Source of the DNA: a virus
Length of the DNA stretch: 20,769 bases
Strand: one strand, 5' to 3'
Virus record (IMG/VR): IMGVR_UViG_3300025326_000238
Coordinates: 1-20,769 of that record
Under the pieces are notes generated by a model. That model worked only from the letters and a program-made list of their open reading frames with translations, made no database searches and was not told where the DNA came from. Both the position numbers and the translations under genes were made by a program. Below, piece by piece: positions 13,262 to 19,338 of this stretch; the stretch's first letter is position 1; every line of letters begins with the position of its first letter.

Positions 13262-13450
13262 ATGGACATTTACAGAGTGAAATGCAGCAATACACAGATA
13301 CTCGGAGAACGACGGGAGTACATTGTTCTCGCCAAGACTCTAGGCGATGCTGAGGTCAAGGCAGTCGCCAAGATGAAGCAAGAGTTGAAGGGCGAGCGGG
13401 GCGTGAATTACGCATACGAAGCTGCCCTTCTTGGCCCCTTGACGAAATAG
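13262..13450 (+). CDS. 62-residue early protein, unknown
   Basis: AAGGAG lies eight bases before the ATG. The protein begins MDIYRVKCSNTQILGERREY and continues IVLAKTLGDAEVKAVAKMKQE, a beta-beta-alpha small protein of a type frequent in phages (strand YRVKC, strand YIVLAKT, helix GDAEVKAVAKMK). Function unknown. Confidence 0.7.
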   Translation: MDIYRVKCSNTQILGERREYIVLAKTLGDAEVKAVAKMKQELKGERGVNYAYEAALLGPLTK

Positions 13451-13558
13451 CATCTAGACTCGTCCATGTCGTCTAACGCTGGACCGGCCTCTGGCCCCGG
13501 TGCAACCTCCAAGGTTGTTCCCCTCTCAACCGGGGCCCAGGAATCATAGGAGGACATC
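13451..13558 (+). ncRNA. intergenic RNA with nested perfect hairpins
   Basis: This 108-base gap holds no gene. GGCCCCGGT (13493-13501) pairs perfectly with ACCGGGGCC (13529-13537). Inside, CAACC (13503-13507) and GGTTG (13513-13517) close a five-base TCCAA loop, leaving a pyrimidine-rich TTCCCCTCTCA bulge. It ends 12 bases before a strong AGGAGG ribosome binding site. No T-run follows, so it is not an ordinary terminator. A structured leader, a processing/stability element or a small RNA are the options. Confidence 0.5.
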
Positions 13559-13918
13559 ATGGGATACATGCGACACCACACTATCATCGTTAGTAGTTGG
13601 GATGCCGAGGCTATTGAGTTGGCACACAAACAGGCCAAGGAAACACTGACCAAACTTGTCTCGCCCATCATGGGACCATTCACGAATGGCTATGCTTCAT
13701 TCTTCGTGGCCCCCGATGGCAGCAAGGAAGGCTGGGAGACATCGGATACCCACGATCTGCAACGGGCTGTATTTACTGAGTGGCTCAACACACAGCGATA
13801 TGAAGATCGTTCATCATGCTTTGCTTGGGTAGAGGTTCAATTCGGCGATGACGAATTGGAAACCCGCATCGTCAATGACAACGATGCACTTATTCGTGAT
13901 CGAGGTCTCAAAGAATGA
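13559..13918 (+). CDS. 119-residue conserved-looking phage protein, unknown
   Basis: A perfect AGGAGG precedes the ATG. The protein begins MGYMRHHTIIVSSWDAEAIE and continues with helix AHKQAKETLTKLVSPIM, then GYASFFVAPDGSKEGWETSD and a C-terminal strand CFAWVEVQFGDDE. This alternation of strands and a helix is like a small alpha-beta sandwich seen in many phage early proteins with the phrase FFVAPDGSKEGW; the family is not named with confidence. The strong ribosome binding site implies high expression. Confidence 0.75.
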   Translation: MGYMRHHTIIVSSWDAEAIELAHKQAKETLTKLVSPIMGPFTNGYASFFVAPDGSKEGWETSDTHDLQRAVFTEWLNTQRYEDRSSCFAWVEVQFGDDELETRIVNDNDALIRDRGLKE

Positions 13919-14097
13919 CCCTCTGGCACATCATCCGCTTCACCACCATACGCCACCTGTGGCTTGTCATTCTCACATGCAATCCAGCCAATAAGCAGAG
14001 CTTGTGGACTGAGAGATGGGTGGCAGTCAAACAACGGAATGCAGTAGCATGGGATCCCAATGAGTTGCATCGCTTCTTGAAGGGAGAATTGCAATGA
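13915..14097 (+). CDS. 60-residue basic protein, unknown
   Basis: Coupled at both ends by ATGA overlaps, with GAGG nine bases upstream. The protein begins MTLWHIIRFTTIRHLWLVIL, a hydrophobic and basic N-terminus that could be membrane-associated, followed by a polar WTERWVAVKQRNAVAWDPNE part. No family recognised. Confidence 0.6.
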   Translation: MTLWHIIRFTTIRHLWLVILTCNPANKQSLWTERWVAVKQRNAVAWDPNELHRFLKGELQ

Positions 14098-14708
14098 GGG
14101 AGTACGAGAAGATACAGTCTATCTACAAACGGGACGACAAGACTCACCGTTTCATAGATGAGCAATGGTCTACGCCTGAGATCGCCTATCTTGCTGAATG
14201 CGAATGGGAGTGGACCGAAAAAGTGGACGGGACGAATATCCGTGTTGGTTGGAATGGGGCTATCGTTGAGTTGGGAGGGAGAACGGCGGCTGCACAGATA
14301 CAAGCCAGCCTGATAGCACGATTGCAAGAGTTGTTTCCCTCAACTATCTTCGCCGCCTATCCAGCTGGCATCGTTCTATATGGCGAGGGGTACGGCGCAA
14401 AAGTCCAGAAAGGCGGAGAGAACTACAAGGCCAATGGCGTTGACTTTGTTCTGTTTGATGTGCTGGTCGGAGACTGGTGGCTTTTGCATGAGGATGTGGA
14501 GGATGTAGCCCGTCAACTGGGGATTGCTACGGTGCCCGTCATCGGAAGGGGACCTATCTCCCAAGCCGTTGATATTGTGAGGGGCGGATTTCCATCGAAG
14601 TGGGGAGCATTCCCAGCAGAGGGATTGGTATTACGCACCCCCGTTGGACTTTGCGGTAGGAACGGCCATCGTGTCCTTGCGAAACTAAAGACAAAAGACT
14701 GGGCTTGA
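14094..14708 (+). CDS. RNA ligase, Rnl2/RNA_ligase family
   Basis: The enzyme should seal nicks or join RNA ends through a covalent lysyl-AMP intermediate. The adenylation motif I is EKVDGTN, with the nucleophile K43. Motif III is LYGEGYGAKVQKGG (E98), motif IIIa is VLFDVLVGD, motif IV is EGLVLRT (176-182) and motif V is LAKLKTKDW (196-203). At 204 residues it is a minimal nucleotidyltransferase domain without an extra C-terminal domain. GGGAG precedes the ATG, which overlaps the previous stop. Phage RNA ligases usually repair tRNAs cut by host defence, but no tRNA or polynucleotide kinase gene is visible here. A structured RNA lies directly downstream. Confidence 0.9.
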   Translation: MREYEKIQSIYKRDDKTHRFIDEQWSTPEIAYLAECEWEWTEKVDGTNIRVGWNGAIVELGGRTAAAQIQASLIARLQELFPSTIFAAYPAGIVLYGEGYGAKVQKGGENYKANGVDFVLFDVLVGDWWLLHEDVEDVARQLGIATVPVIGRGPISQAVDIVRGGFPSKWGAFPAEGLVLRTPVGLCGRNGHRVLAKLKTKDWA

Positions 14709-14730
14709 CACACAAGCAGGATGAGGCCAC

Positions 14731-14759
14731 TTGACAGGCTGGCAGGATAAGATGATAAT
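14731..14759 (+). promoter_or_regulatory. strong sigma-70 promoter ahead of the replication gene
   Basis: Perfect TTGACA (14731-14736), a 17-base spacer and GATAAT (14754-14759) give a near-consensus promoter, with the expected start around 14766. Just upstream, GCTTGACACACAAGC (14703-14717) is an imperfectly spaced inverted repeat (GCTTG / CAAGC) that could be an operator. The promoter lies after the RNA ligase stop and implies separate control of the replication block. Confidence 0.8.
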
Positions 14760-14765
14760 GAGTGC

Positions 14766-14889
14766 ACAATATAAGGCCCCGCCGTGGGCCAAAGGCCAGG
14801 GATGAACCGCCTCCTGGGCGGTTCGCAGTTTTCCCTAAACCCTGGCCGGGAATACGGCGAACTGCGGGCCGACCAAGAGGCGGTTTTTC
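14766..14889 (+). ncRNA. structured RNA leader with competing helices and a possible pseudoknot
   Basis: About 120 bases between the promoter and the GTG of the replication gene are packed with perfect complements. Nested helices: GGCCC (14775-14779) with GGGCC (14866-14870); CGCCGT (14780-14785) with ACGGCG (14854-14859); GGCCAGGG (14794-14801) with CCCTGGCC (14840-14847); and the hairpin AACCGCC-TCCTG-GGCGGTT (14805-14823). CGCAGTT (14824-14830) can pair with AACTGCG (14860-14866) as a pseudoknot. Alternatives include AACCGCCTC (14805-14813) with GAGGCGGTT (14877-14885), which would hide the AAGAGG ribosome binding site, and TTCCC (14831-14835) with GGGAA (14848-14852). This looks like a regulatory RNA or switch; no known class was recognised. 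Confidence 0.6.
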
Positions 14890-15468
14890 GTGCCTAGCAA
14901 ATACTGGATCAAGCTCTACCACGAAATCATTGACGATCCGAAGATGATGCGTATGCCGGATGAGATGTTTGCCAAGACAATCAAGCTCTTCCTCCTAGCT
15001 GGAGACCACGACCAAGACGGCGAGCTACCTTCGCCAGAGGATATTGCGTGGCGCTTGCGTTACGATCCCAGTGACGTTGATGTAACGCTTCGTTACTTAG
15101 AGCGTAACGGCATCATTTCACAGAACGGATCTGGGGCATGGTGCATAAGCAAGTGGGCAGATAGGCAAGGCCCCATATCTGGCGCTGAGAGGGTCCGCAG
15201 ACACCGTATATCCCGTAGAAACGAACCTGTAACGAATCGTTACACAGAATCAGATCAAGAATCAGATACAGAAGAGATGAGATCAACATCCACAAGCGTT
15301 ACAGACCTGTTCCACTTCGGAGTTCCGCTAGACGCTGCACGACAGTACGTTGAGAGAGTGGGAGAAGAGAGAGCGAGAGAACTTAATACTCTTTTGTTCA
15401 AGGGAAAGATGGACAAGACCATCCGATCACCCAAAGCATACGCACTCAAAGTAATCTCAGAGGAGTAG
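14890..15468 (+). CDS. probable replication initiator/replisome organiser with winged helix
   Basis: A 192-residue protein read from a GTG, with AAGAGG nine bases upstream. The N-terminal domain (about residues 1-95) begins (M)PSKYWIKLYHEIIDDPKMM and continues FLLAGDHDQDGELPSPEDIA, VDVTLRYLERNGIIS and WCISKWADRQ. This is the winged-helix layout of phage replisome organisers and DnaD/DnaT-like loaders. A charged linker (about 95-130) leads to a small helical C-terminus (GVPLDAARQYVERVGEERAR). Seven hexamer repeats lie inside its coding region, as with lambda-like O genes that carry the origin. No helicase or primase gene is in the window, so it presumably recruits the host helicase. Family assignment is by pattern. 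Confidence 0.65.
   Translation: MPSKYWIKLYHEIIDDPKMMRMPDEMFAKTIKLFLLAGDHDQDGELPSPEDIAWRLRYDPSDVDVTLRYLERNGIISQNGSGAWCISKWADRQGPISGAERVRRHRISRRNEPVTNRYTESDQESDTEEMRSTSTSVTDLFHFGVPLDAARQYVERVGEERARELNTLLFKGKMDKTIRSPKAYALKVISEE
15058..15302. repeat. iteron-like array of CGTTAC/GTAACG hexamers (candidate replication origin)
   Basis: Seven copies: CGTTAC at 15058, 15091, 15238 and 15297, and GTAACG at 15082, 15104 and 15229. Two pairs form dyads with the same 3-bp spacing: GTAACG-CTT-CGTTAC (15082-15096) and GTAACG-AAT-CGTTAC (15229-15243). The latter sits in the 17-bp perfect palindrome TGTAACGAATCGTTACA (15228-15244). The copies fall in more than one codon phase, so codon preference does not explain them. 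I noticed only one other copy in the window, at 19527. Placement inside a replication initiator gene suggests an origin. Confidence 0.65.
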
Positions 15469-15510
15469 GTGGAGATACCGCGCCTAAAGACAACCCTAGA
15501 CAGGAGAAGG

Positions 15511-15753
15511 ATGATGCACACACGAAACCCTAATGTCAATACAGTCTGGAACTTGCTTGCCCCTTACATTGCATCAGAGAATCCGCCCGATCTAGGCAAT
15601 GAGGAACAGGCCGAACTATTGATAGCGAATGTCCTGCCTACTGTTTGGGATCTGATGCTGGCCGTTGAGAAGGAATTGGACAGCATCAAGCAAGCCCTAA
15701 GCGAAATCTACCATATCTGTGAATACGAGTACCCGGAGCTGCTGGATATATAG
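15511..15753 (+). CDS. 80-residue acidic early protein, unknown
   Basis: AGGAGAAGG lies right before an ATGATG. The second ATG (15514) has the better spacing and matches the layout of the next gene, while the first keeps one more residue. A GTG at 15469 is a weaker alternative. The protein begins MMHTRNPNVNTVWNLLAPYI and has a helical acidic core with ELLIANVLPTVWDLMLAVEK, ending in EYEYPELLDI. No family recognised. Confidence 0.65.
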   Translation: MMHTRNPNVNTVWNLLAPYIASENPPDLGNEEQAELLIANVLPTVWDLMLAVEKELDSIKQALSEIYHICEYEYPELLDI

Positions 15754-15784
15754 CTAGCCCCTGCGCCTACAAAGGAGAAGGACG

Positions 15785-15979
15785 ATGACCTTTGTTGAAC
15801 GTGCTGATTGGATTGATGTGAAAGAAGGCCAAACCTCGGGCGTCATTCGGAGGATGGGGCGCGTCAAGCCGTGCGCTAATTGCGGGAAGTTGACACCGTT
15901 CTTCGACGAATACCGAGATCGTCGCATCTGTTCCAAGAAATGTCTGATCGAGGATCGCGAGAAGAAAGGATGGAACTGA
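15785..15979 (+). CDS. small zinc-finger protein (CxxC...CxxxC)
   Basis: A 64-residue protein with AGGAG seven bases before the ATG. Residues VKPCANCGKLTPFFDEYRDR and RICSKKC give Cys at 30, 33, 49 and 53, a treble-clef-like zinc site of the type found in phage zinc fingers (CxxC then CSxxC). An acidic N-terminus (FVERADWIDVKEG) precedes it. Nucleic-acid binding is likely; specific role unknown. Confidence 0.72.
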   Translation: MTFVERADWIDVKEGQTSGVIRRMGRVKPCANCGKLTPFFDEYRDRRICSKKCLIEDREKKGWN

Positions 15980-16008
15980 TGCCAGTGAGTAGCCCATCAG
16001 GAGGAACG

Positions 16009-16287
16009 ATGCACACCCACGTCTGGCGACACTTCAACCAGGACATCCCGTTCCTATGCCGATTGGGGGACTGCGCGGCACAACTGACTTGGGAGGAAGC
16101 CGAGCGCCGCTTGAATGCCGTGGAGATGCTGCCTGTTGAGAAGGCGAAGGAGATTATCGAGGGCGTCTTGAAACTGGCCCATTTTGTAGGCGATGTGATA
16201 GATGACGATGAGTTGAAGACTATCGCCATTAACCCAAACAAGGATCTGTTGGCCTACGCCAGCATCTTAGAAGGGGAGACGACATGA
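16009..16287 (+). CDS. 92-residue early protein, unknown
   Basis: The best start is the ATG at 16009, with GGAGG four bases upstream. An in-frame ATG at 15979, overlapping the previous stop and with its own AAGGA, would add ten residues. The protein begins MHTHVWRHFNQDIPFLCRLG and continues DCAAQLTWEEAERRLNAVEM, then helix KAKEIIEGVLKLAHFVGDVI. Two Cys and several His near the start may bind a metal. No family recognised. Confidence 0.65.
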   Translation: MHTHVWRHFNQDIPFLCRLGDCAAQLTWEEAERRLNAVEMLPVEKAKEIIEGVLKLAHFVGDVIDDDELKTIAINPNKDLLAYASILEGETT

Positions 16288-16814
16288 GTGAGAAGTTGAC
16301 GCGTAAATACAGCGAGATCGTGGGAACTACATTTGTTGGCGGTGAATGGCAAGACCACGATTTGTTGTCTGTCATTGGCGACCTTGAATCTGAGCTCGCC
16401 CAAGCCCAGGCCGACGTGGAGGCGCTGCGAACTGCCATTGCGGACCTTGGGGAGGAGTGGGATAAGTCTAGCATTCATCAAGAAATCCACACAACAAGTC
16501 TAGGCTGGTTCATACGGCTGTGTCGGGAAGTCTCCCTCTCCCGAGCACTTGAGAGGAACAAGCAGATGAATGAGAAGCTGAGTCTGCACGATCATGGCAA
16601 TTGCGAACTATGCGATCAGCTCGAATCCGAACTCGCTCTACTGAGAAGGGCGGTGAAGGAACTGGATCATGACTTGCACCGCAAATGCAAGGTCATTGCA
16701 ATTCTGCAGAATGGGGGACAGGTCGGGCCCGCCGCGGGCGCTCCACATCTGCCGCTAGACGTACTGGAATTCATCAAGGAGCAGGAAGGTGCTAGTCTGG
16801 CTGAAGACCGCTAA
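16284..16814 (+). CDS. 176-residue coiled-coil protein, unknown
   Basis: GGGGAG precedes the ATG, which overlaps the previous stop. After MSEKLTRKYSEIVGTTFVGG the protein contains two heptad stretches (LLSVIGDLESELAQAQADVE and DQLESELALLRRAVKELDHD) split by a HGNCELCDQ motif, so it is likely a coiled-coil dimer, perhaps with a Cys/His metal site. No enzymatic motif. Function unknown. Confidence 0.7.
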   Translation: MSEKLTRKYSEIVGTTFVGGEWQDHDLLSVIGDLESELAQAQADVEALRTAIADLGEEWDKSSIHQEIHTTSLGWFIRLCREVSLSRALERNKQMNEKLSLHDHGNCELCDQLESELALLRRAVKELDHDLHRKCKVIAILQNGGQVGPAAGAPHLPLDVLEFIKEQEGASLAEDR

Positions 16815-17055
16815 CGGGAAGGTAGCTCATGGCTGGGATCTCCGCTGGCCCAGACAGAGGAAGTTCGTCTCCCTCTGCTATCAATGGCGGGAGTGGGATG
16901 AGTTGGGCAGACCTGCAACAAGGAAGTGTCGGAGCTGTCAGAGAGTGTTCAAGCGGTTTCAGAAGAGAAGTAGGGGATTGAATCTCGAAATGCCTGTAGC
17001 GTGGTTCAATGCGGAGTGGAGATATGGAACCCATACACAGAGCCATTCTGAGTGA
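16789..17055 (+). CDS. small zinc-binding phage protein, GTG start
   Basis: AAGGAG lies seven bases before a GTG, giving 88 residues and a 26-base overlap with the previous gene. The protein begins (M)LVWLKTANGKVAHGWDLRW and has H14, C30 (FVSLC), then TRKCRSC (C47, C50) followed by a basic run KRFQKRSRG. The H...C...CxxC layout matches small phage proteins with a TxxCRSC knuckle. Probably nucleic-acid binding. Confidence 0.65.
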   Translation: MLVWLKTANGKVAHGWDLRWPRQRKFVSLCYQWREWDELGRPATRKCRSCQRVFKRFQKRSRGLNLEMPVAWFNAEWRYGTHTQSHSE

Positions 17056-17380
17056 ACTCGGCGTCGGGAAGTTCCACTCCCTCTCTAGGGATGAACTCCG
17101 CCTCCGTGTTGGGTATTGGATGGATCGGGAAGTCTCCGACCGAGAGCTACGAGCGGCGATTGAGTGGCTTAGGGCTAACGATCCTCGTGGTGCTTGGATC
17201 ATCTCAGACTCAGCATGGCAGGGCTATTGGTTCGGGGAGTCCATCGAAGAAGTCAAGGAACACTGTAGAGTAACCAGGAACACAGCTTACACGCTGTTCA
17301 GGAGAGCACGACAGCAGGTGAAGTTGGCTGAACTAGCACTTAGAGAAGTCCGCGTAGAACAACTGGAGATGGCGATATGA
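17024..17380 (+). CDS. winged-helix-like regulatory protein, 118 aa
   Basis: The ATG at 17024 has GGAG seven bases upstream and is preferred over one five codons earlier. The protein begins MEPIHRAILSELGVGKFHSL with SRDELRLRVGYWMDREVSDRE and AIEWLRANDPRGAWIISDSA-like segments: helix-helix-wing architecture with a G-A-W-I-I-S strand. A second helical part follows (SIEEVKEHCRVTRNTAYTLF). This resembles small winged-helix proteins of phage early regions that sense or bind DNA. Specific function unknown. Confidence 0.68.
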   Translation: MEPIHRAILSELGVGKFHSLSRDELRLRVGYWMDREVSDRELRAAIEWLRANDPRGAWIISDSAWQGYWFGESIEEVKEHCRVTRNTAYTLFRRARQQVKLAELALREVRVEQLEMAI

Positions 17381-17682
17381 GCAAGCTGCTTAGTGAATAT
17401 CTCAACGAGTTCGCCTCTGCACATGGCTTGCGGATGGCGAACGCCGGCTTACCTAGCGGCTACGATACTATCATGGGCTTTGCTGAATTGGCGATCAAGA
17501 TGCAGACTGAGAACGCCGAACTGAAGCGGCGGGTGGACATAGTAGAAGCACAACTCAAGATGGTCTGCGAGTCTGAGGAAATCCATCATCCAGATTGTCC
17601 ACAGTTCACTGGCCCCTACGATCTTGGAGAACTAGAGCCAGCATGTATCTGTGGGCTGGATCAGATGTTGGCCCATGACTAA
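17377..17682 (+). CDS. 101-residue early protein with Cys/His cluster
   Basis: GGAG precedes the ATG and ATGA overlaps the previous stop. After MSKLLSEYLNEFASAHGLRM a helical coiled-coil-like part (MQTENAELKRRVDIVEAQLK) leads to EIHHPDCPQFTGPYD and ACICGLD, giving H70, H71, C74, C90 and C92. A short C-terminal metal site is likely. Similar HHPxC...CxCGL tails occur in small phage proteins, but no function is known to me. Confidence 0.68.
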   Translation: MSKLLSEYLNEFASAHGLRMANAGLPSGYDTIMGFAELAIKMQTENAELKRRVDIVEAQLKMVCESEEIHHPDCPQFTGPYDLGELEPACICGLDQMLAHD

Positions 17683-17887
17683 CTGGCACGCCTCCTACTT
17701 CCACCCCAAGCCCGCGGAATATCCCTCCGATCTCCTCCCCCATCAAGTGGAGTGGATTCGGGTGAACCAGTCGTATATCGACGCTGGATCTTCTGAGGAC
17801 ATGCGGGAACTCTGTAGTTCCTTTCATGGGAAAGAGGAGCTGTGTAGGTATGTGGCGAGGAAGGGGAGGAATAGCTGTGGGAGGTAG
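17675..17887 (+). CDS. 70-residue early protein, unknown
   Basis: Overlaps the previous gene by eight bases and the next by eleven. The protein begins MTNWHASYFHPKPAEYPSDL and continues LPHQVEWIRVNQSYIDAGSS with a basic C-terminus (LCRYVARKGRNSCGR). Two Cys and several His are present without a clear zinc pattern. The ribosome binding site is weak, so it is probably coupled. No family recognised. Confidence 0.6.
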   Translation: MTNWHASYFHPKPAEYPSDLLPHQVEWIRVNQSYIDAGSSEDMRELCSSFHGKEELCRYVARKGRNSCGR

Positions 17888-18194
17888 CAAATTCAAGAAT
17901 ATCCCGAAGCGGGTTGACGGCATCCTGTTCCAGAGTACCAAGGAAGCCCGGCGCTATACCGAACTCAAGGCGCTCCAACAGGCGGGCGTCATCAGCGATC
18001 TGGAGACGCAGCCCAAGTACCGCCTTGACGTGAATGGTGTCCATATCACGAACTACTTTGCGGACTTCAGGTACTTCGACAAAGAGCGCCAGCAGCAGGT
18101 AGTTGAGGACGTAAAAGGTGTCCGCACTCAAATCTACATTCTGAAAAGCAGGTTGATGGAGGCCATTCATGCGATTGAAGTTGAAGAAGTCTGA
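17877..18194 (+). CDS. DUF1064 family PD-(D/E)XK-type nuclease
   Basis: The GTG at 17877 has GGGGAGG seven bases upstream and is preferred over an ATG at 17826 inside the previous gene. The 105-residue protein begins (M)GGSKFKNIPKRVDGILFQS with the family's FQSTKEARRYTELK segment. It has ITNYFADFRYFD (catalytic D), VVEDVKGV (E/D-x-K) and the trailing YILKSRLMEAIH. This is the DUF1064 pattern, a small nuclease fold proposed to cut branched DNA in phages. In the recombination/replication block, a junction-resolving role is plausible but inferred. Confidence 0.85.
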   Translation: MGGSKFKNIPKRVDGILFQSTKEARRYTELKALQQAGVISDLETQPKYRLDVNGVHITNYFADFRYFDKERQQQVVEDVKGVRTQIYILKSRLMEAIHAIEVEEV

Positions 18195-18891
18195 CGCACC
18201 GCTCCAGATCAGATTCCGATGTCACTATTGCGGCTGCTGGGATTTGGTAAACCGGAGTCAACTCAATCACTACAAAGGTGCAGGGACATTCTGTTCTCGC
18301 CAATGTGCCTTCTCTTACTATCGGGAACATCCCGAAGAAAGGCAAAACTACAACAACGGTAGGACCATTGACGGTAATGGATACGTCCTGATGAGAGATC
18401 CGAGAATTCCCAAGAACGAGCCAGTGATCCGCGTGCGTGAACATCGGTTGATTATGGAGCAACACCTTGGACGCAGGCTCGATGGCTGGGAGCACATTCA
18501 TCATAAAAACGGCAACAAGATCGACAATCGAATTGAGAATCTCGTCATCATGGACGAGGCCAGTCACCATCTCTTACATAGCGACGACAGTCCAATGTGG
18601 GGAAAGCCAGCAGGATGGTTGGAATGGGACTTCTCGGTAGAACCCGAAACATGGATAAATCCGAAAGAAATCATTCTCGATCCATTTATTGAACTAGATA
18701 TTGTAGATCTATATCTTGACGGGCTTGGCATGGCCCGCATTGGCAAACTTTACGGGCATTCTCGCGAGCTAGTTAAGAGGGTTCTGCGGGATTATGGAAT
18801 TCCTTTTCGAAAGTGGGGCAGACACCGTGGCACTTGGTCGGAAGAGGCTTACGAAGCCCTGAGGTTGAGGGCGCAGGAGGTGAAGAAGTGA
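18169..18891 (+). CDS. HNH homing-type endonuclease with N-terminal zinc finger and C-terminal HTH
   Basis: A 240-residue nuclease with GGAGG six bases before the ATG. Residues 18-46 hold a zinc finger (CHYCG then FCSRQC). The HNH_3 core is VREHRLIMEQHLGRRL, then EHIHHKNGNKIDNRIENLV (about 108-126), with metal-binding H110/H111 and N120. Residues about 177-214 (IVDLYLDGLGMARIGKLYG) look like a helix-turn-helix for target recognition. These features fit a free-standing homing endonuclease. It overlaps the DUF1064 gene by 26 bases and appears intact. Confidence 0.9.
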   Translation: MRLKLKKSDAPLQIRFRCHYCGCWDLVNRSQLNHYKGAGTFCSRQCAFSYYREHPEERQNYNNGRTIDGNGYVLMRDPRIPKNEPVIRVREHRLIMEQHLGRRLDGWEHIHHKNGNKIDNRIENLVIMDEASHHLLHSDDSPMWGKPAGWLEWDFSVEPETWINPKEIILDPFIELDIVDLYLDGLGMARIGKLYGHSRELVKRVLRDYGIPFRKWGRHRGTWSEEAYEALRLRAQEVKK

Positions 18892-19127
18892 ACCGATCAG
18901 AAGCACACATGGCCGCAGCAAAGTATCTAGCTCAGAACGCCGCAATGAAGTCACAGATCAGATGGTTTCGGAAGATGTTGCGAGAGTTTGTCTGGCTCTA
19001 TCAACACGAATCGCCCAATGATCTCGGTTCATTTACGGAGATCCAGCGGCATGAATGGGTGATGCGACGGGATGCCGCAATAGCCACAGTCTTAAGAAAC
19101 TTGAAATACAGAGCGAGGAAGAAATGA
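18888..19127 (+). CDS. 79-residue basic helical protein, unknown
   Basis: The GTG start overlaps the HNH stop (GTGA) and has GGAGG seven bases upstream. The protein begins (M)NRSEAHMAAAKYLAQNAAM and appears helical throughout, with QIRWFRKMLREFVWLYQHES and a basic C-terminus LRNLKYRARKK. Not recognised. An association with the HNH gene is only positional. Confidence 0.65.
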   Translation: MNRSEAHMAAAKYLAQNAAMKSQIRWFRKMLREFVWLYQHESPNDLGSFTEIQRHEWVMRRDAAIATVLRNLKYRARKK

Positions 19128-19312
19128 CTCTCCGCGAAGGTCTCTTATGGCAGTTCAACATCTTGAAAATCTCGACCTGGAGAAAATTCCGAAGGGCCAC
19201 ATGGGGCATTCTATGGTGCGCCATTCGCGGATATCATCTGTGGCATGGTGGCGGGATAAGGGACTTTCGCTGTCTGATGTGTGGCGAACGATACAAGGAT
19301 GGAATGCCATGA
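19124..19312 (+). CDS. 62-residue protein with zinc-knuckle-like C-terminus
   Basis: GAGG lies five bases before the ATG, which overlaps the previous stop (ATGA). The protein begins MTLREGLLWQFNILKISTWR, has a Trp-rich hydrophobic middle, and ends RDFRCLMCGERYKDGMP with H38, H41, C50 and C53 as possible zinc ligands. Its first ten residues (MTLREGLLWQ) are identical to those of the next protein, though the codons differ. Confidence 0.65.
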   Translation: MTLREGLLWQFNILKISTWRKFRRATWGILWCAIRGYHLWHGGGIRDFRCLMCGERYKDGMP

Positions 19313-19338
19313 CCCTCCGCGAAGGTTTACTTTGGCAG
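19124..19338 (+). repeat. tandem start-segment repeat (19124-19153 and 19309-19338)
   Basis: The first 30 bases of two consecutive genes encode the same ten residues. ATG, CTC CGC GAA GGT and TGG CAG are the same in both copies, while the Thr and Leu-Leu codons differ synonymously. Differences only at silent positions indicate selection on the peptide after duplication rather than a recent copy. Confidence 0.6.

Noticed and set aside
13451-13558. tRNA or tRNA-like gene
   Set aside because: No acceptor, D-, anticodon and T-arm set with a TTCRA-type T-loop could be placed; only nested hairpins are present.
14766-14889. HDV-like self-cleaving ribozyme in the structured leader (GGCGAA before a 3' helix looked like the catalytic joiner)
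   Set aside because: The strand order does not match the HDV double pseudoknot: the pairing segment lies after, not before, the internal hairpin, and no proper P1/P2 register could be drawn. A twister-like reading also failed to show the conserved core.
17679-18570. two long minus-strand frames opposite the DUF1064 and HNH genes
   Set aside because: Both plus-strand genes have clear family motifs and ribosome binding sites; the antisense products show none.
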